A stretch of DNA of 46,047 nucleotides, from positions 1-46,047 of the forward strand of contig SYLY01000246.1 of assembly GCA_005808475.1 (NCBI GenBank), read 5' to 3'. The notes beneath the pieces are model-generated. The model was not told the origin of the DNA, searched no databases, and worked only from the letters and a program-made list of their open reading frames with translations. Numbering within the stretch: the first letter of the stretch is position 1; each line of letters opens with the position of its first letter. The stretch is from Acidobacteriota bacterium. GTDB taxonomy: Bacteria > Acidobacteriota > Terriglobia > Bryobacterales > Bryobacteraceae. A program made the position numbers and the translations under genes. Below are positions 8,300 through 17,843 of this stretch, piece by piece.

Positions 8300-9259
8300 T
8301 TAACGCGCGGCCCGAACCGGCGCCGCCTGCCGAGAATCCCGGCGTCCCCCCTTGAAGATCCAGCCGAGCCCCTTCCAGGACCCGGGCGGACGGCTGAAGG
8401 GCAGCACCGCCGGTTGACCGTCCAACCGCGAAACCAATGCCAGGTTATGAAGCGCGGCCGAGTTGTCCGGCTTATATCCTAGCGCGATATTCAATTCCTT
8501 GCGAGCCTCCGGGTACCGGGACTGTTCGATGAGCGCGGCCGCCATGTTGTTGTGCGCGGCCGACGGGCCCAGCACCGACTGCCAGTGCGCGACGCTATCC
8601 GGCGAACCCGCTCCGAGCGCCATCCCCAGGTTATTACGCGCGATCTCCGACCGAGGCGACAACTCCAGCGCCTTCCGGAATTCCGCCTGCGCTTCCGGCG
8701 AACGTCCCTGCAACAGCAGGTTGTAGCCGAGGTTGTTGTGCAGAGAATCCTCCGGCGTTTCGGCGGCCGCGATCGCCTTGCGGTGCTCGGTCTCGCCCAC
8801 CGCGAGTTCGCCCGCCTCGTCGTGCACGATGCCGGCCCAGGCGTGGACTTCGGAAAACACGCCGTCGCGCGCCGCCAGAAAGGCGTCGAGCAGCCGCGCC
8901 GCCTCGGCGTTCATTCCATTGGCGCGAAGCTGCCGCGCCAGTTCGATTTGCACGGCCGGATCGTCCGGCTCGAGCGTGGCGGCCAGCCGGTAGTGTTCCA
9001 CCGCCAACTCCGGGAAGCCCAGCTTGGCGTAGCGTTGGGCGAGCGCGGTTCGGGAGCGGAAATCCTTCGGGTTGGCGACCACGGCTTGGCGCAAGCCAGT
9101 GCTTTCGATATCGCCGTCGCCCGCGTCGAGCGCGTTCTCCACGTGCTTGCCGAGAGTCTGGCGGACCGGGTTCGGCACGGGCGCCTTGGCGCGCGCGGCT
9201 TCCCGGGCGCACGACGTCCCCAGCCCGGCCAGGACCGCGGTGAGCCAGATTCGTTTCAT
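8300..9259 (-). CDS. TPR protein, TadD-like, probable exported or lipid-anchored
   Basis: A 319-residue protein starting MKRIWLTAVLAGLGTSCARE. The N-terminus looks like a signal peptide with a Cys at residue 17, but the residues before the Cys (GTS) are not an ideal lipobox, so lipidation is uncertain. Residues about 60-290 contain at least five tetratricopeptide repeats (for example around VEHYRLAATLEPDDP and AQAEFRKALELSPRS). TadD-like TPR lipoproteins assist secretin assembly in Tad systems. The ATG at 9259 overlaps the DUF192 stop as ATGA, which decides this start over a longer in-frame one. The C-terminus is basic. Confidence 0.8.
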   Translation of the reverse strand: MKRIWLTAVLAGLGTSCAREAARAKAPVPNPVRQTLGKHVENALDAGDGDIESTGLRQAVVANPKDFRSRTALAQRYAKLGFPELAVEHYRLAATLEPDDPAVQIELARQLRANGMNAEAARLLDAFLAARDGVFSEVHAWAGIVHDEAGELAVGETEHRKAIAAAETPEDSLHNNLGYNLLLQGRSPEAQAEFRKALELSPRSEIARNNLGMALGAGSPDSVAHWQSVLGPSAAHNNMAAALIEQSRYPEARKELNIALGYKPDNSAALHNLALVSRLDGQPAVLPFSRPPGSWKGLGWIFKGGRRDSRQAAPVRAAR

Positions 9260-9618
9260 CGCTCGAACACCAGTTCGTCGCCCGGCGCGGTGCCGGTGGC
9301 CTCGATCGCCCCCACGGGCAACTCCACCACCGAGTGCGCGGTGAGCGCCAGCGCGATGCGGCGCTTCACCATGTTCGGACGCACCTTGACCACGCGCTTC
9401 TTCTTGTTCACGAACACCACGTCGATGGGGAATTTCATGCCGAAAGTGTGGACGGATTCGCTGGGCACGATCCACAGGCCTTCACCCGGCGCGAGACCGG
9501 TGTGCCGCAGCAAACCGGTGCGCCGCTTGGAGCTGGTATCGGCCACATCGATCTTGTCTCCCAGCACGGAGTTCCTGGTTGCATTGCGGATGGTCAGCTC
9601 GGTCTCCTCACTGAACAC
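9256..9618 (-). CDS. DUF192 family protein
   Basis: A 120-residue protein with the DUF192 core: a TGLLRHTGLAPGEGLWIVP stretch (about residues 34-52), HTFGMKFPIDVVFV (about 57-70) and a C-terminal VVELPVGAIEATGTAPGD segment. Biochemical function of DUF192 is unknown; members are often exported or membrane-anchored, but this copy has no clear signal peptide from the GTG start at 9618. A better start upstream is not visible. It is the first gene of the tad operon, translationally coupled to the TPR gene through an ATGA overlap. Its place in a pilus operon is the only clue to its role. Confidence 0.85.
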   Translation of the reverse strand: MFSEETELTIRNATRNSVLGDKIDVADTSSKRRTGLLRHTGLAPGEGLWIVPSESVHTFGMKFPIDVVFVNKKKRVVKVRPNMVKRRIALALTAHSVVELPVGAIEATGTAPGDELVFER

Positions 9619-9644
9619 GCCCGCATTTGCCGAGTTGCGGGGCG

Positions 9645-9657
9645 GGCGAAAATCATA
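9645..9657 (-). promoter_or_regulatory. Candidate promoter of the tad operon (-10-like element)
   Basis: On the minus strand the 83-base divergent gap 9619-9701 contains TATGAT (plus-strand positions 9652-9657), one base off the sigma-70 consensus, about 33 bases before the GTG of the first tad gene. No good -35 box is seen at the right distance, so this is weak. The same gap must also drive the divergent propeller gene and contains a repeated GGTATCG. Confidence 0.3.
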
Positions 9658-9728
9658 CGAAACTTGTACGGTATCGAAGGGTTTAGGGTATCGTACTGAA
9701 GATGGCTTTGCAATCGCGTGGGGGATTA

Positions 9729-12641
9729 ATGGCGCTTCATCGCGTTCTGCCGCTGTTCGCCGCGGCGGGACTGTTCGCGCAACTGCAGATCACGACGCCT
9801 CCGGGCGCCAGTTTCGGCAAGATCGTGCCCCTCACCGGGCAGCCGGGCGACATCGTGTTGGACGAGTCGCGCAACCTGCTCTACGCGGTGAACTCGGGCG
9901 CCAACCGGGTCTACATATATAACTATGTGACCGGCCAGGAAGTGGGCGCGATCGAGGCCGGGCCGTTCCCGTCGGCCGCCGCGATCTCGATGGACTCGCA
10001 GTTCCTCTACGTCACCAACGTCGCGGGTGCGTCGCTGACGGTGATCGATCTGGACGGTCCGCGCGTGGTCACCAACGTGAGCCTTCCGTCGCGGCCCGAG
10101 GGTGTCGAAGTCGGGTTCGACGGCCGCGTGCTGATCACCACGCAAGGATCGGGCGCCAACAACTCGCTCAATCAGCTTCTCATCTACGACCGCCGGCAGG
10201 AAGCGGGCCTGCAACTGATTCCGGTCTCCGCTCCTCCTCCGATCACGACGCCGGTGCCCCTGCCGCAGGTGTTCATCGGCCGTCCGCAAACCGCGTTTCC
10301 CGGCCGGTTGGTCCGCACGCCGGACGGCCAGTTCATTCTCGGAATGGTGGCGATCAACCAGAACGCCAACAACGCCCAAACGACTCTTTTCGTATATGAA
10401 GTCGCGTCCGGAACGGTGCTGCGCAACCGCACGGTGACCGGGCAGTCGACGGTTCTGGCGATGTCGCCCGACGGTTCGAAGATCATGGCGGGCTCCACGC
10501 TGTATGACGCGGCCAACCTCACCGTGATCGCCCAGATGAGCACGTCGAACTTCCCGTTCATCACCACGTCGCAGGGCTTCAATCCGGGCATCAACCTCCA
10601 GAACAATTTCGGTGGAAGCGTTTTCTCGCCCGATGGCAAGACGCTTTATGGCGCGTTCAACATTCAGGCCGGCGCGCCGAACTCGAGGCCGCTCGCCGAC
10701 GTGCTGATACTCGCCAATTCCAACAACCTCGGTGCGTCGCTCGGCATTCGCCTTCCGGAGAGCATCCTCGGCAAGATCGTCTCGACGGCCGACGGAGCCC
10801 ACATCTTCGCCACCTCGGAATCCGGCATCATCGATCTTCCGGCCGGTCAGTTGTTCGACTTTCCGTTGATCAAGCCCGAAGCCACGCAGGTCTTCCTGTC
10901 GTCCGATCTTTGCAATCGCGGACTATCCAGGGTGACGGTGAAGGTCAACAACATCGGTTCCGGCCGTTTGACCTATGCCGTGCCGCCCCTGACGGCCGCG
11001 CTCGTGACGCAGGTGAGCAGCGGCTTGGCGCCGTCCAGCGTCGAGTTCATCATGGAGCCGGGCCGCACCGGAGTCAACCGCCTGCCGGGAACCAACGTGT
11101 TCACCGGAGCCGGCGGAGGCAATGGAGCGCCGCTCAACGTGACGCTCCAATCGCGCGAGGCGATCAACCTCCCCGACACGATACGCGTGTACATGAACTT
11201 CCGCCAGTCCGATCAGCGTGGCGTCGTGCACCCGGTGCCCACCTCGCTGAATAACGGCGAAGGACTTTGGGAACTCGCCCACGACGAGAAGCGAAGCCGC
11301 GTCTACATCACCAACTCGGGCTACAACCGGGTGGAGGTGTTCGACATCCGCCGCCAGCGGTTCATCGAGCCGATCGAGGTGGGTCAGCTACCGCACTCGA
11401 TGGCGATGTCGCTCGACAAGAACACGCTGTACGTCGGCAATGCCGGCGGCGAGAACATCAGCGTGGTGGATCTGGATGCGCGCCGCGTGGTGGGAGGCGT
11501 CGACTTCCCACCGCTGCCACGCTCGGGCGCGGTCAACGCGATCACTCCCCGCGCGCTCGCGATGACGCAAGCAGGGCTGCAGTTCGTGATGTCGAACGGC
11601 GGGCTCTGGCGCCTGCTCGGCAACACCGCCACGCCGAGGCCGGTCAGCACGATCATCTCGCCAACGAGCAACACCACCACCACGGTCGCGGGCGCTCCCA
11701 ACGTGTTCTTCGCGGTGTCTCCCGAAGGCGACCGGATGGCGCTGCTCGGCGGAGATGGCAATGCGTTTCTCTACGACGCGCTCTCCGATCAATACACCGT
11801 GCGCCGGACCGTGAATCAAGCGCCCATTCAGAGCTACTTCGGACCCTCCGCCGCCGCGCCGCGCGGAACTTACTTCCTGTTGAACGGCCTGGTGCTGAGT
11901 TCCTCGCTCGCCCAGATCGGTGGCGCGGAACGGCCCGGCGTCAACCAGTTCAATCCGCCCGCCGCGCCGGGCCAGCCGCCCACGCAAACCGTGGTGAGCA
12001 GTGGCCAGCGTAATGTAGCTTCGGTGTTCCCGATCGACGAAACGAACTTCGTCCGGCTGACGGTCCCGGTGCGCGCCAACATCACGGCCGTCACCCGGGA
12101 CGACCCCCGTCCTGTTCTCGAACTGGTGAACACGCGCACCGGCGCCGAGTCGGTGGTCGCGATCGCCCCCGACAATCCGCCGTTCCTGGTCTTCGGCGCG
12201 CAACGTATCAACGTGCCCGCACGACAGATGGTGGTCGACTCGACGGGCGTCGCCTACGTGCTCACTCTCTCCGGACTCGCGGTGATTCCGCTGCAGCGAA
12301 CCGGCGCCCCGGTTCGTCCGTTGATCTCGACGGGGAGCCGCGGCATCGTGAACGCCAACAACGGCACCAACACCTTCACTCCCGGCGGGTTCGTGACGGT
12401 GACCGGAACCAATCTTGCCACCGCCGCCACGGCCGACACACTTTCACTTCCCGGCGTCATGGGCGGCTCCTGCGTCACGTTCTCCGACGTTCCGCTCCGG
12501 CTGCTGCAAACCGCGCCCGGCCAGATCACCGCCCAGATTCCGGACGACCTGCGTCCAGGCCAATACATTGCCCAGGTTCGCAGCCTGGCGACCGCCACCC
12601 AAAGCGATGCGGTTGTGGTTACGGTAGCGCGTCCGCAATAG
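9729..12641 (+). CDS. Secreted beta-propeller protein with Solibacter-type C-terminal domain
   Basis: A 970-residue exported protein. The ATG at 9729 is preferred to the in-frame ATG at 9702 because it follows a GGGGG purine run and begins the signal peptide directly (MALHRVLPLFAAAGLFAQ). Two blocks of YncE/lactonase-like propeller repeats follow, with motifs such as RNLLYAVNSGANRVYIYN near residue 52, DGRVLITTQG near 137 and KNTLYVGNAGGENISVVDLD near 565. The last 100 residues (from about GGFVTVTGTNLA) match the IPT-like C-terminal domain known as TIGR03437, common in many large Solibacter extracellular proteins. Ligand and function are unknown. It is divergent from the tad operon. Confidence 0.85.
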   Translation: MALHRVLPLFAAAGLFAQLQITTPPGASFGKIVPLTGQPGDIVLDESRNLLYAVNSGANRVYIYNYVTGQEVGAIEAGPFPSAAAISMDSQFLYVTNVAGASLTVIDLDGPRVVTNVSLPSRPEGVEVGFDGRVLITTQGSGANNSLNQLLIYDRRQEAGLQLIPVSAPPPITTPVPLPQVFIGRPQTAFPGRLVRTPDGQFILGMVAINQNANNAQTTLFVYEVASGTVLRNRTVTGQSTVLAMSPDGSKIMAGSTLYDAANLTVIAQMSTSNFPFITTSQGFNPGINLQNNFGGSVFSPDGKTLYGAFNIQAGAPNSRPLADVLILANSNNLGASLGIRLPESILGKIVSTADGAHIFATSESGIIDLPAGQLFDFPLIKPEATQVFLSSDLCNRGLSRVTVKVNNIGSGRLTYAVPPLTAALVTQVSSGLAPSSVEFIMEPGRTGVNRLPGTNVFTGAGGGNGAPLNVTLQSREAINLPDTIRVYMNFRQSDQRGVVHPVPTSLNNGEGLWELAHDEKRSRVYITNSGYNRVEVFDIRRQRFIEPIEVGQLPHSMAMSLDKNTLYVGNAGGENISVVDLDARRVVGGVDFPPLPRSGAVNAITPRALAMTQAGLQFVMSNGGLWRLLGNTATPRPVSTIISPTSNTTTTVAGAPNVFFAVSPEGDRMALLGGDGNAFLYDALSDQYTVRRTVNQAPIQSYFGPSAAAPRGTYFLLNGLVLSSSLAQIGGAERPGVNQFNPPAAPGQPPTQTVVSSGQRNVASVFPIDETNFVRLTVPVRANITAVTRDDPRPVLELVNTRTGAESVVAIAPDNPPFLVFGAQRINVPARQMVVDSTGVAYVLTLSGLAVIPLQRTGAPVRPLISTGSRGIVNANNGTNTFTPGGFVTVTGTNLATAATADTLSLPGVMGGSCVTFSDVPLRLLQTAPGQITAQIPDDLRPGQYIAQVRSLATATQSDAVVVTVARPQ

Positions 12642-12663
12642 CGGAGCTACACTCGAAGGTGCG

Positions 12664-13116
12664 ATGATCCGTCCGGCTATTTCCGCCCTGTTGCTCGCCA
12701 CTGCTCTGTTCGCCGAACCCAACTTCACCGGCGCCTGGCGAATGGATCCTCAACGGAGCAACTTCGGCGAGATGCCCTTACCCTCCAAGCTGGTCTCGAG
12801 GATCGAGCACAAAGGCGCGTCCATCCGCGTGGTCACCGATCAGTCGGGCGGCGGCGCGCCCGGCCGCGCCGATTACAAGTACACCACCGACGGCAAGGAA
12901 TCGATCAACAAGATCAAGAGCAACGAGCTCAAGACGGTGGGCCGCTGGCAGGGCAGTTCGCTGATGCTGACCCACACGCTGAATTTCCAGGGCAGCGAGA
13001 CGCTGACCATGGAAGACGAGTGGCGCATCGACGAAGGCGGCGCGCTGGTGCAGATCCGGAAGATGAAAACGCCGCAGGGCGTTTTACAGACGACCACGGT
13101 GCTGCTCAAGCAGTAG
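12664..13116 (+). CDS. Small secreted protein of unknown function
   Basis: A 150-residue protein with an apparent signal peptide (MIRPAISALLLATALFA, cut before EPNF). The mature part starts NFTGAWRMDPQRSNFG, a pattern seen in small exported acidobacterial proteins of lipocalin-like appearance. It is rich in alternating beta-type residues and ends VLQTTTVLLKQ. There are no Cys. The ATG follows an AAGG purine run five bases upstream. It lies 22 bases after the propeller gene on the same strand and may be cotranscribed with it. No function can be assigned. Confidence 0.75.
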   Translation: MIRPAISALLLATALFAEPNFTGAWRMDPQRSNFGEMPLPSKLVSRIEHKGASIRVVTDQSGGGAPGRADYKYTTDGKESINKIKSNELKTVGRWQGSSLMLTHTLNFQGSETLTMEDEWRIDEGGALVQIRKMKTPQGVLQTTTVLLKQ

Positions 13117-13202
13117 CCGTGTCCGGTCCGGTCAGCGGCGCGGTCAAACATTAATGTCGCCGGCTGCGCAACTTTCGTGAACCAATGGCCGGGTTCGCCC
13201 GT

Positions 13203-13226
13203 CTAGGGCAAGAAGCCCACCCCTAG
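13203..13226. promoter_or_regulatory. Inverted repeat just upstream of the efflux operon start
   Basis: CTAGGG (13203-13208) and CCCTAG (13221-13226) form a perfect 6-base inverted repeat with a nested GGGC/GCCC pair (13206-13209 and 13215-13218). It ends two bases before the ATG of the adaptor gene, where no normal Shine-Dalgarno sequence is visible. It may be an operator or an RNA hairpin that affects translation. No cognate regulator is seen nearby. Confidence 0.35.
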
Positions 13227-13228
13227 CC

Positions 13229-14440
13229 ATGAAACGCCGCGCTCAAGTCTACGGATTCCTGCTCTTGCTCGCCGCCGCCGGAGGCGGCTTCTGGCTCAAC
13301 GAGAAGTACGGCTGGATCAAGACGGCCAAGGCAGGCGGCAAGAAGGACGACGCCAAGAAGAAGGCCGAGCCCGAAGCCGTTCCCGTGCAACTGGCGGAAG
13401 TGCGCAGCGGCCCGATCTCCGCGCAGGTGTCGTCGAGCGGCAACCTGCGAGCCCTGCGGGACGTTGCTATCGCGACACAGGTCGAAGGCGTGGTGAAGAA
13501 GGTCGCGGTGGAAGAGGGCGATTTCGTCCAGGAAGGCCAGACGCTGGTCGAACTCGACGACGCGCCCGTGCGCATTCGCATCGACCTGGCGCGGGAGAAG
13601 CTCGCGCAGGCGCAGTCGCAGATCGAGAAGGCGCGCATCCGGGGCGACAAGGCGAAGGTCCAGATCGAGCACACCGGCCGCGAATACGAGCGCTACCGCA
13701 AGGCGTTCGAGAACGGATTGGTGAGCGAATCGGAGTCCGACCGCCGCCGCCTGCAGCGGGACGAGTTCGTGCAGGATCAACGCCTCGCCGATGCCGAGAT
13801 TCGCGAACTTGACCATCGCGTCCTCGAACTGCGTTCGGAAATCGCGCAGGCCGAACTGGATCTCAGCCGCGCAGCCGTCAAAGCGCCGTTCGCCGGCTTC
13901 GTCACCCGCCGCACGGTGGACCTTGGCCGGCGTCTCCGCGTCGCCGACAACATCTTCAACCTGGGCGCGTTCTCGCCGCTCTACGCCGACGTGTTCCTCT
14001 CCGAGCGCGAGGCCCATTCGGTCCGCCCCGGCCAGCCGGCATCGGTGAGTCTCGGAGCGGCGGACAGCGAGACGGTGACCGGCATCGTGCGCCGGTTGAG
14101 CCCGGTGGTGGATCAGTCGTCGGGCACCATCAAGGTCACGGTCGAAGTGCATCCGCGTGGACCGGGCTTCCGGCCCGGCGCCTTCGTGCGCGTCGAGATT
14201 CGAACGGACCGGCGCGAGGCTGCGTTGCTCATTCCGAAACGCGCCGTGATCGAGGAGGATGGCGAATCCTTCGTCTACCTGATGGAGGGCGACAAGGGCC
14301 GCCGCGTCAAAATCAAGACCGGTTATCAGAGCGAAGGCGTGGTGGAGGTGCGGGCAGGGCTCAGCGCCGGGCAGCAGGTCGTGGTCGCCGGTCAGGGCGC
14401 GATCAAGGAAAGTTCGAAGCTGAAGGCCATCAAGAGCTGA
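13229..14440 (+). CDS. RND efflux periplasmic adaptor (membrane fusion protein)
   Basis: A 403-residue HlyD/AcrA-family adaptor that links an inner-membrane RND pump to an outer-membrane channel. It has an N-terminal membrane anchor (YGFLLLLAAAGGGFWL, residues 8-23) and a Lys-rich linker. The lipoyl half-motif VEGVVKKVAVEEGDFVQEGQ lies near 88-107. A long alpha hairpin follows at about 115-210. The second lipoyl half is AAVKAPFAGFVTRRTVDLG, near 215-233, and a beta-barrel follows. It is the first gene of a three-gene operon, 16 bases before the first RND permease, which has a good GGGAGG ribosome site. No TolC-like gene is in the window. Confidence 0.9.
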   Translation: MKRRAQVYGFLLLLAAAGGGFWLNEKYGWIKTAKAGGKKDDAKKKAEPEAVPVQLAEVRSGPISAQVSSSGNLRALRDVAIATQVEGVVKKVAVEEGDFVQEGQTLVELDDAPVRIRIDLAREKLAQAQSQIEKARIRGDKAKVQIEHTGREYERYRKAFENGLVSESESDRRRLQRDEFVQDQRLADAEIRELDHRVLELRSEIAQAELDLSRAAVKAPFAGFVTRRTVDLGRRLRVADNIFNLGAFSPLYADVFLSEREAHSVRPGQPASVSLGAADSETVTGIVRRLSPVVDQSSGTIKVTVEVHPRGPGFRPGAFVRVEIRTDRREAALLIPKRAVIEEDGESFVYLMEGDKGRRVKIKTGYQSEGVVEVRAGLSAGQQVVVAGQGAIKESSKLKAIKS

Positions 14441-14456
14441 CAAGGGAGGCTGACGC

Positions 14457-17400
14457 ATGGGTTGGATTCGCGGCGCAATCGGCCGTCCCGTCACGGTATC
14501 GATGCTCGTCATCGCGGTCGCGCTGTTCGGCTGGGTCTCGCTCGGACGCCTGCCGCTCAACCTGCTGCCGGACATATCGTATCCGTCCCTGACGGTGCAG
14601 ACCGATTATCTTGACGCCGCTCCCGAGGAAGTCGAGGACATCGTGACGCGGCCGGTGGAGGAGTCGGTCGGCGTCGTGCCCGGTCTCACGCGCGTCAGTT
14701 CCATCTCGCGCGCCGGGCAATCGGAAGTGGTGCTCGAGTTCGCGTGGAAGACGAACATGGATCTGGCGACGCTCGAAGTGCGTGAGAAGCTGGACGCGGT
14801 GGTGCTTCCTCGCGACGTGCGCCGGCCGGTGCTGCTCCGCTTCGATCCTTCCAACGATCCCGTGATGCGCCTCCAGATCACCGGATCGCTCAGCCTCGGC
14901 CGGCTGCGTTACGCCGCCGAGCGCGAGATCAAGAAAGGCCTCGAATCGGTGGACGGCGTGGCGGCGATCAAGGTGCTCGGCGGACTCGAGGAACAGATCC
15001 GCATCGAGATCGACGAGAAGCGCCTCGCCGAAACCGGCATCGCGATCACCGACGTCACCCGCGTGCTCGGCCAGGAAAACCTGAATCAGGCGTCGGGCAG
15101 TCTCTACGATCTCGACGCCAACTACCTGGTGCGCGTGCTGAACCAGTTCCGGAATGTGGACGAGATCCGCGGCGTGGTGCTGCGCGACCAGGGCGGACGC
15201 AAGGTGCTGCTCGGCGACGTCGCGCGCGTCTTGCGCGGAGCCAAGGATCGCGAGACGATCACGCGCCTCAACGGCAAGGAAAGCGTCGAACTGGCCATCT
15301 ACAAGGAAGGGGATTCCAACGCGGTGACCGTGGCGCGCTCGGTGACGCGCAAGCTCGAGTCCATGAAGAAATCGAACACGTTTCCGGGCGGCGCCAGCTA
15401 CGAGGTGGTCTACAATCAGGCGCGATTCATCGAAGCCGCGGTCGACGACGTGCTGTCGTCGGCGTGGATGGGCGGCTTCCTGGCGATCGTGGTGCTCTAC
15501 GTGTTCCTGCGCGATCTACGCTCGACGATCACTATCGGGCTGTCCATCCCGATCTCGATCATGGCCACGTTCGCGCTGATGTTTCAGACCGGTCTGACGC
15601 TGAACCTGATGTCGTTGGGGGGCGTCGCGCTCGGAGTGGGCATGCTCGTCGACAACTCGATCGTCGTGCTCGAATCGGTGGCGCGGCATCGAAGCGAGGG
15701 CGGATCGCTGTTCGAAGCCGTTCTGAAGGGGACGCAGGAGGTCGGCATGGCGGTCACCGCTTCCACGCTGACCACGGTCGCCGTGTTCGTCCCGCTTATC
15801 TTCGTGGAGGGTATCGCGGGCCAGCTCTTCAAGGATCAGGCGCTGACGATCACCTACTCGCTGATGGCGTCGCTGATCGTCGCGCTGACGCTGATCCCGA
15901 TGATCCTCGCGTTCGGGTCGGCGAAGGGCCACGCGGTGGCGGCCGAGGCGGAGCCGGAGCGAACGGGGAAGATCTGGCGGGTCCTCCGGTTTCTCACCCA
16001 CGATATCGCGGCTACCGTCCTCGGCGATATCCGGGCCGGACTCCGAGCGGCTGGCCGCGCCGTGGACTGGATCCTCTCGCCTCTGCTCGGGCCGGTCAAC
16101 TCCGGCTACGACAGCCTGGCGTCCTGGTATCCGCGATTCCTGCGCTGGTCGCTTGATCACAAGGGCGGCGTCGCGCTGACGACGATGGCGATGTGCGCCG
16201 CGTCCATGCTCCTGGTCCCGGGCATGGGCGGCGAACTGATCCCGCCGATCACGCAGGGCGAGTTCGGATTCGAGGTGAGGCTCCCCGAAGGACGCGCCCT
16301 CCAGGAGACCGACCGTGTCTTGCGGGACATCGAAACGCGCGCGGCCGCCAATCCCACCGTGCGGCTGGTGTTCACCTCGGTCGGCGGCAGCAACAAGAAC
16401 CAGTTCGCGCGCGACCTTCGCGAGCAGCATGTCGGCCAGTTCTTCGTGGTCATGAAGGACAAGGGCGACAGGCCCGCCGAGCAAGCGGCCATCGACTCCA
16501 CGCGCGCCCTCTTGCGCCAGTTCCCGGAGATCGGGTTCCAATTCAGCAGGCCCACGTTGTTCAGCTTCAAGACGCCCATCGAAGTCGAGATCTTCGGCGA
16601 GCATCTGCCCTCGTTGCGCCAGGCTGCCGATATCGTGACGCGGCGCCTTCAAAACGTCGCGGGTCTGAGCGACCTGACTTCCAGCGCCCGGCTGGGTAGT
16701 CCCGAAGTGCAAATTCGTTTCGATCGCGACCGGCTCGCCCGCATCGGCCTCGACGAGGCCGAAGTGGCGAACGTGCTGCGCAACAAGATCCGCGGCGACA
16801 TCGCGTCACGCTACCGGGAAGACGACAAGCAGATCGAGATCCTGGTGCGGACCCGTGAGGGCGATCGCAACGCGGTGCAGGACATCCGCGGTCTGCTCAT
16901 CAATCGCGGCGCCGGCGGCAGGGCCGTCTCCGTCGCCGATCCCAACCAACGTCAGCAAGGCGCCGCGTCGTCCGATCCTTTGGCGGACGACTCCACGCTC
17001 TCGCAGACTTCCGAGGCGACCCGGCCTCGGAACGCGGAGGCGTCTGGCCGGCAGGATCAACAGCAGGCGCGGCAGGCGCCGGTCCGGCTGGGCAGCATCG
17101 CCGAAGTCACCACGCAGCGGGGCCCGAGCGAAGTGCGCCGCGTGCGCGGACAGCGCGCGGCGGTCGTCTCCGCGAATCTCTCCGGCCGCGATCTGGCGTC
17201 GGTCACCGCCGAGATCCGCGGCCACTTGCTCTCGCTGCGCGGCGAGGGTCCCGAGTCCGTGACGATGGGTCTCGGCGGGCAGAACGAGGAGTTCGAGGCG
17301 AGCTTCACCAGCCTGAAGTTGGCGCTGGGGCTGGCGATCTTCCTGGTCTACCTGGTAATGGCGTCTCAATTCGAATCGCTCACGCACCCGCTGCTGATTC

Positions 17401-17843
17401 TGTTCACCGCGCCGCTCGGCGCCGTCGGGGTGATCTTCGCGCTGGCCATCACTCGAACCACTTTCAACGTGATGGTGTTTCTCGGCTCGATCATTCTCGC
17501 CGGCATCGTGGTCAACAACGCGATCGTTCTGGTGGACTACACCAACCAGCTCCGGGACCGCGGCTACACCGTCCGCGCCGCGCTGGTGGAAGCGGGAGTG
17601 GTGCGGCTCCGGCCCATCCTGATGACGACGCTCACCACCGTGCTCGGCCTGGTTCCGATGGCGCTCGGATGGGGCGAGGGCGCCGAGATCCGGTCGCCCA
17701 TGGCTGTCACCGTGATCGGCGGGCTCAGCGTCTCCACGCTGCTCACGCTGGTGATCATCCCGGTGCTGTACGAATGGGTGAACGAAGGCCGCGCCGAGCG
17801 CGAGGCGCGTTCGACGGCCGGCGCCCGGGGAGCGGAGGCATGA
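14457..17843 (+). CDS. RND family efflux permease, first of two
   Basis: A 1128-residue inner-membrane proton-driven pump of the AcrB/HAE type. There are twelve predicted transmembrane helices with two large periplasmic loops. The TM4 motif GVALGVGMLVDNSIVVLES (about residues 390-408) has a single Asp followed by Asn instead of the Asp-Asp of AcrB, as in many related pumps. The second half has ILAGIVVNNAIVLVDY near 1013-1028. Two extra segments stand out: a cytoplasmic insert between TM6 and TM7 (about 498-560), and a Gln/Ser-rich low-complexity stretch in the second periplasmic loop (about 820-875). Its stop overlaps the next start as ATGA. Substrate is unknown. Confidence 0.93.
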   Translation: MGWIRGAIGRPVTVSMLVIAVALFGWVSLGRLPLNLLPDISYPSLTVQTDYLDAAPEEVEDIVTRPVEESVGVVPGLTRVSSISRAGQSEVVLEFAWKTNMDLATLEVREKLDAVVLPRDVRRPVLLRFDPSNDPVMRLQITGSLSLGRLRYAAEREIKKGLESVDGVAAIKVLGGLEEQIRIEIDEKRLAETGIAITDVTRVLGQENLNQASGSLYDLDANYLVRVLNQFRNVDEIRGVVLRDQGGRKVLLGDVARVLRGAKDRETITRLNGKESVELAIYKEGDSNAVTVARSVTRKLESMKKSNTFPGGASYEVVYNQARFIEAAVDDVLSSAWMGGFLAIVVLYVFLRDLRSTITIGLSIPISIMATFALMFQTGLTLNLMSLGGVALGVGMLVDNSIVVLESVARHRSEGGSLFEAVLKGTQEVGMAVTASTLTTVAVFVPLIFVEGIAGQLFKDQALTITYSLMASLIVALTLIPMILAFGSAKGHAVAAEAEPERTGKIWRVLRFLTHDIAATVLGDIRAGLRAAGRAVDWILSPLLGPVNSGYDSLASWYPRFLRWSLDHKGGVALTTMAMCAASMLLVPGMGGELIPPITQGEFGFEVRLPEGRALQETDRVLRDIETRAAANPTVRLVFTSVGGSNKNQFARDLREQHVGQFFVVMKDKGDRPAEQAAIDSTRALLRQFPEIGFQFSRPTLFSFKTPIEVEIFGEHLPSLRQAADIVTRRLQNVAGLSDLTSSARLGSPEVQIRFDRDRLARIGLDEAEVANVLRNKIRGDIASRYREDDKQIEILVRTREGDRNAVQDIRGLLINRGAGGRAVSVADPNQRQQGAASSDPLADDSTLSQTSEATRPRNAEASGRQDQQQARQAPVRLGSIAEVTTQRGPSEVRRVRGQRAAVVSANLSGRDLASVTAEIRGHLLSLRGEGPESVTMGLGGQNEEFEASFTSLKLALGLAIFLVYLVMASQFESLTHPLLILFTAPLGAVGVIFALAITRTTFNVMVFLGSIILAGIVVNNAIVLVDYTNQLRDRGYTVRAALVEAGVVRLRPILMTTLTTVLGLVPMALGWGEGAEIRSPMAVTVIGGLSVSTLLTLVIIPVLYEWVNEGRAEREARSTAGARGAEA

